DNA from: Sphingobium yanoikuyae
GTDB taxonomy: Bacteria > Pseudomonadota > Alphaproteobacteria > Sphingomonadales > Sphingomonadaceae
Assembly (NCBI RefSeq): GCF_034424525.1
Contig: NZ_CP139979.1
Location: forward strand, 4,797,501 to 4,861,500
DNA: 64,000 bases
Direction of reading: 5' to 3'
Under the pieces are notes generated by a model. It saw only the letters and a program-made list of their open reading frames with translations, searched no databases and was not told the origin of the DNA. Of this stretch, positions 61,508 through 64,000 are shown in pieces (within the stretch, counting starts at the first letter, position 1; each line of letters opens with the position of its first letter). Position numbers and translations under genes: made by a program.

Positions 61508-62074
61508 ATGACCAAAGCCTTGACCAACGGCCTGCTGGCCTGCGCGCTCGCGGTGCTGGCCGGATGCAACAAGCCGTCCGCCAGCCAGGACACACAGATC
61601 GCCGCGACCGACGCGATGAGCCATGACGCCGCCGTCACGCAGATCGAGAAGGTGCAGCTCAAGCCCGGCCAGTGGGAAGGGCGCTTCGTGATGGAGCGGA
61701 TCGACATGAGCGGCGGGGAGGCGATGCCCGCGGCGGCGCGCCAGCAGATGCAGCAGGCGATGAACCGCACGCTGCGCTATTGCGTCACGCCCGAGCAGGC
61801 CGCCCATCCCGACGGCCGCGCCTTTTCCGGCGATCCGGGCAAGGATTGCCGCTACAGCGACTTCGCCGTGCGCGGCGGCACGGTGAAGGGCAATGTCACC
61901 TGCCAGCGCGATGGCGGCACCAGCAGCATGACGATGGCCGGCATCTATGCGCCCGACAGCTATGCGGTGCAGATGGACATGCGCCAGACCGGCTTGCCCA
62001 ATGGCATGGAGATGGCGATGAAGGCACGGTCGGAGGGCCGCTGGATCGGGCCGGATTGTGCGGAGGGTCAATGA
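61508..62074 (+). CDS. DUF3617 lipoprotein 1
   Basis: A 188-residue lipoprotein: lipobox VLAGC at residues 16-20, then the DUF3617 domain (LKPGQWEGRF, RYCVTPEQAAHP, DCRYSDFAVRGGTVKGNVTC, ending GPDC). Six cysteines are spaced like the family's. The function is unknown. GGGGAAG stands upstream of the ATG at 61508. A second DUF3617 lipoprotein lies 0.4 kb downstream. Confidence 0.87.
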   Translation: MTKALTNGLLACALAVLAGCNKPSASQDTQIAATDAMSHDAAVTQIEKVQLKPGQWEGRFVMERIDMSGGEAMPAAARQQMQQAMNRTLRYCVTPEQAAHPDGRAFSGDPGKDCRYSDFAVRGGTVKGNVTCQRDGGTSSMTMAGIYAPDSYAVQMDMRQTGLPNGMEMAMKARSEGRWIGPDCAEGQ

Positions 62075-62114
62075 GAACGGTCGCGTTCATGGGCTGCGGC
62101 GTCGACCTGGCCGG

Positions 62115-62408
62115 GTGACGCAGGGGGAGGGACAAGGCTGCTGGCTCTGCGTCCGCCCGCTCGGCGCGCGGATCGAATGGCATCATCCCGTGCCCAAGAG
62201 TTGGGGCGGGCGACAGATGGTGCCGGTCCATCCGATCTGCCACCGCACCATCCATGCCACCCTGTCCAACGCGGAACTGGCCCGCACCTATGCCGATGCC
62301 ATGGCCTTGCGCAGCCATCCCGCCATCGCCCGTTTCCTCGGCTGGATCGCCGACAAGCCGGCCGATTTCCATGCGCCCACCCTGTCCGCCGGGCGCCGGC
62401 GGCGATGA
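62115..62408 (+). CDS. HNH-type endonuclease-like small protein
   Basis: A 97-residue protein with zinc-binding CWLC near the N terminus and EWHHPVPKSWGG, PVHPICHRTIHATLSN, which is the core of the HNH/DUF968-like fold with paired histidines. The start is uncertain: GTG at 62115 or a GTG at 62058 inside the end of the DUF3617 gene. Neither has a clear ribosome site. Such small HNH proteins may be nucleases or metal-binding proteins; no restriction or phage genes are nearby. Confidence 0.72.
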   Translation: MTQGEGQGCWLCVRPLGARIEWHHPVPKSWGGRQMVPVHPICHRTIHATLSNAELARTYADAMALRSHPAIARFLGWIADKPADFHAPTLSAGRRRR

Positions 62409-62488
62409 ATCCGCGCGCGCAACATTTCTACTTGCGCCCGCGCGCGCATCGGTAGAGCGTGCCGCCGTGGAACGAACGGGGAGAGGAT

Positions 62489-62995
62489 ATGCGTGACATT
62501 CTGACGCTGGGCGGCTTGCTGGCCACCAGCCTGACCCTTGCCGCCTGCGGCAGCGAACCGGCCGCTCCGCCCGCGCAGGAGGAGGAGGCCGCGCCGGCGA
62601 TGATGAAGAGCGGGCAATGGACCCTCAGCCGCAAGACCACCGGCTACAACACCCCCACCGTCACGGCGGAGGAATATCAGGCCGCGCTCAAGCAGGTGAG
62701 CGAGGACAAGATCTGCATCAAGGTCGATGCCGCCGGCGTGCCCGACGCCGATGCGCTAGCCGGGGCGGAAGGCAGCGACTGCAGTTACAAGGACAAGATG
62801 GTGCGCAAGGGCCGGTTGATCGCGACCCTTGCCTGCAAGGCCGGCGCCGGCACCTCCGAAATCGTGGTCGAGGGCAATTTTACCGAGGATACGCTGACCT
62901 TCGGCACCACCATGACCAAGACGCAGGGCGGCAAGCCGGTGCTGCGCACCACCCACGACCTGTCCGGCAAGCGCGACGGCGACTGCCCGGCCTGA
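62489..62995 (+). CDS. DUF3617 lipoprotein 2
   Basis: A 168-residue lipoprotein: lipobox LAAC followed by GSEPAAPPAQEEEAA, a flexible linker, and a DUF3617 domain (KSGQWTLSRKTTGY, KICIKVDAA, GSDCSYKDK, GDCPA at the end). It resembles the gene at 61508 in order of blocks, so they are diverged copies. GGGAGAGGAT precedes the ATG. Confidence 0.85.
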   Translation: MRDILTLGGLLATSLTLAACGSEPAAPPAQEEEAAPAMMKSGQWTLSRKTTGYNTPTVTAEEYQAALKQVSEDKICIKVDAAGVPDADALAGAEGSDCSYKDKMVRKGRLIATLACKAGAGTSEIVVEGNFTEDTLTFGTTMTKTQGGKPVLRTTHDLSGKRDGDCPA

Positions 62996-63020
62996 CCGGC
63001 GGGATCGATCCGGGTGGGCC

Positions 63021-63701
63021 TCAGTCCGCCCGGCGGGCCTGGGCATGGATTTCCGCCCGCGACAGCAGCAGGTCGAGGTCTGCGCGGCTGATGTCGAAAT
63101 TGTCGGGCAGTTCGGCCAGCGCCCTGTCGATATCCTCCAGGTGGAATCCTGCCTCCGCGCGCATCTTGTCGGCGATCACCGGCGGCGCGACCGGCTGGTG
63201 CGGATAGCTGTGGCCCGACAGGCGGTGGAAGAACAGGCCGAGGGACACCAGAGCGATCGAATTGATCCCGACCGGCGCAAAGGCGAAGGCATAGCCCGCA
63301 TCATGAATGCCCTGGCTGCCGATCACCGCGGTCAGCGCGGCGGCGCCGCCGGGCGGATGCAGGCAGCGCAGCAGGCTCATCAATATTATCGCAAGGCCCA
63401 CCGCCACGCCGGCCGCGACCATCATGTCGGGGATCAACTGATAGGCGGCGACGCCGATCAGGCTGGACAGGATATTGCCGCCCACCACCGACCAGGGCTG
63501 GGCCAGCGGGCTCGCCGGCACGGCGAAGATCAGCACGGCCGACGCGCCCAGCGGCGCGACGATGATCGGCAGGTCGCCGGCATGCAGGGGCAACTGGCTG
63601 CACACCAATATGGTGAGGCTGATGCCGATCGCCGCGCCCAGGCCCGCGACCAGTCGGTCGATCGGGCGGGCACCGGCCAGCAGAGGCTTGAAAAGATTCA
63701 T
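63021..63701 (-). CDS. HPP family integral membrane protein
   Basis: A 226-residue membrane protein with four membrane segments and the HPP family signature LRCLHPPGGAAALTAVIG near residue 118, plus IIVAPLGASAVLIFAVP. Members import nitrite in plant plastids and cyanobacteria; in other bacteria the role is unclear. The C-terminal 60 residues are soluble and charged. The start MNLFKPLLAG has AAAGGAAT upstream. Confidence 0.9.
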   Translation of the reverse strand: MNLFKPLLAGARPIDRLVAGLGAAIGISLTILVCSQLPLHAGDLPIIVAPLGASAVLIFAVPASPLAQPWSVVGGNILSSLIGVAAYQLIPDMMVAAGVAVGLAIILMSLLRCLHPPGGAAALTAVIGSQGIHDAGYAFAFAPVGINSIALVSLGLFFHRLSGHSYPHQPVAPPVIADKMRAEAGFHLEDIDRALAELPDNFDISRADLDLLLSRAEIHAQARRAD

Positions 63702-63786
63702 TGCGAATATTCCTTTGGCGCAGCCCCTTGCGCCGCCAGGAGGCAAAAGACCACCCCAGTTTTTCTGCCGCGCGGACAAGATCGCC

Positions 63787-63999
63787 TTATCGTGGCGGGC
63801 CAAGGCCGGTCGATGCAGATCCCATGTCGCAGGACAGGGTGGCACAGCTCAAGGCGGCGAATTCCCGCGCCCGGCTTCGCGCGCTCATGGCGGACTGGAT
63901 GGCAATCAGGCCGATCAGGCCAATGACCAGCATGCGTCGCCCCTGCGCCCAGGCCAGTGAGCCCATCACCCCGCACAGGGCGCAGGCGATCGCCGCCAG
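63787..63999 (-). CDS. C-terminal part of a membrane protein, cut by right edge
   Basis: An open minus-strand frame of 71 codons running from the window edge to a stop at 63787. It begins LAAIACALCGVM and contains two membrane segments, with a short polar tail (ARSRAREFAALSC, STGLGPPR). The start lies beyond base 64000. It ends 85 bases before the HPP gene's start on the same strand. The frame is plausible but the product is not recognised; the open frame could also be accidental. Confidence 0.5.
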   Translation of the reverse strand: MAAIACALCGVMGSLAWAQGRRMLVIGLIGLIAIQSAMSARSRAREFAALSCATLSCDMGSASTGLGPPR

Positions 64000-64000
64000 C

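Noticed and set aside
62115..62408. Restriction or defence cluster around the HNH gene
   Set aside because: Flanked by DUF3617 lipoproteins only; no methylase or specificity gene.

Overview
The window looks like a chromosomal segment of a sphingomonad (Alphaproteobacteria, Sphingomonadaceae, Sphingobium/Sphingomonas-like). The basis is a GC-rich, densely packed sequence with short overlapping genes, a COQ7-type ubiquinone hydroxylase, a DUF3297 protein, a large TonB-dependent receptor, several secreted Tat or lipoprotein enzymes, and the nadD-rsfS-rlmH-envC-ctp-dsbB-coq7 gene order that I associate with this family. This is an inference; no rRNA or tRNA gene is visible, and I see no CRISPR array, integrase or complete insertion sequence.

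Layout: 1-4.3 kb is a glutamate synthase operon (gltD, a DUF2059 protein, gltB, the last cut by the left edge). 4.4-7.3 kb holds uppP, an NDUFA9-like dehydrogenase and a TMEM165/GDT1 cation exporter preceded by a yybP-ykoY manganese riboswitch. 7.9-16.7 kb is a long minus-strand run (rmuC, nadD, rsfS, rlmH, envC-like, ctp, dsbB, coq7, then two tandem secreted paralogs), interrupted by one less GC-rich opposite-strand gene. 16.8-24.8 kb is an accessory metabolic stretch (GlxA-type regulator, hydrolase, SDR, aminotransferase, carbonic anhydrase, amidohydrolase with a divergent LysR). 24.9-33.9 kb has guaA, a drug exporter, a Gln-rich microprotein, recF and two tandem CHAP proteins.

33.9-46.5 kb has a secreted serine protease with DUF350, a cyclopropane-fatty-acid-synthase-like methyltransferase, a molybdopterin oxidoreductase/cytochrome b pair, two small outer-membrane barrels, rlmN, dnaN and a GGDEF-EAL-PilZ protein. 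46.5-56.9 kb carries a TonB-dependent receptor with a glycine-rich insert, a peptidase, a 2OG oxygenase, an Lpp-like lipoprotein beside an L,D-transpeptidase, a Rap1a-like protein, a nucleoside hydrolase and a proline iminopeptidase. 56.9-61.3 kb has a HigBA toxin-antitoxin pair, uvrB, and a LysM-nuclease toxin with an overlapping YezG-like immunity gene. The right end has two DUF3617 lipoproteins, an HNH protein and an HPP membrane protein.

The best candidate for something undescribed is the toxin/immunity module at 59.87-61.30 kb. The nuclease and immunity families are known, but the N-terminal part (an FNPWHD-type motif plus LysM, with no signal peptide) is not a delivery architecture I recognise. 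Other strong points are the riboswitch, the Lpp-like/L,D-transpeptidase neighbourhood, the operon-breaking gene at 11.6 kb and the two-hairpin intergenic repeats.
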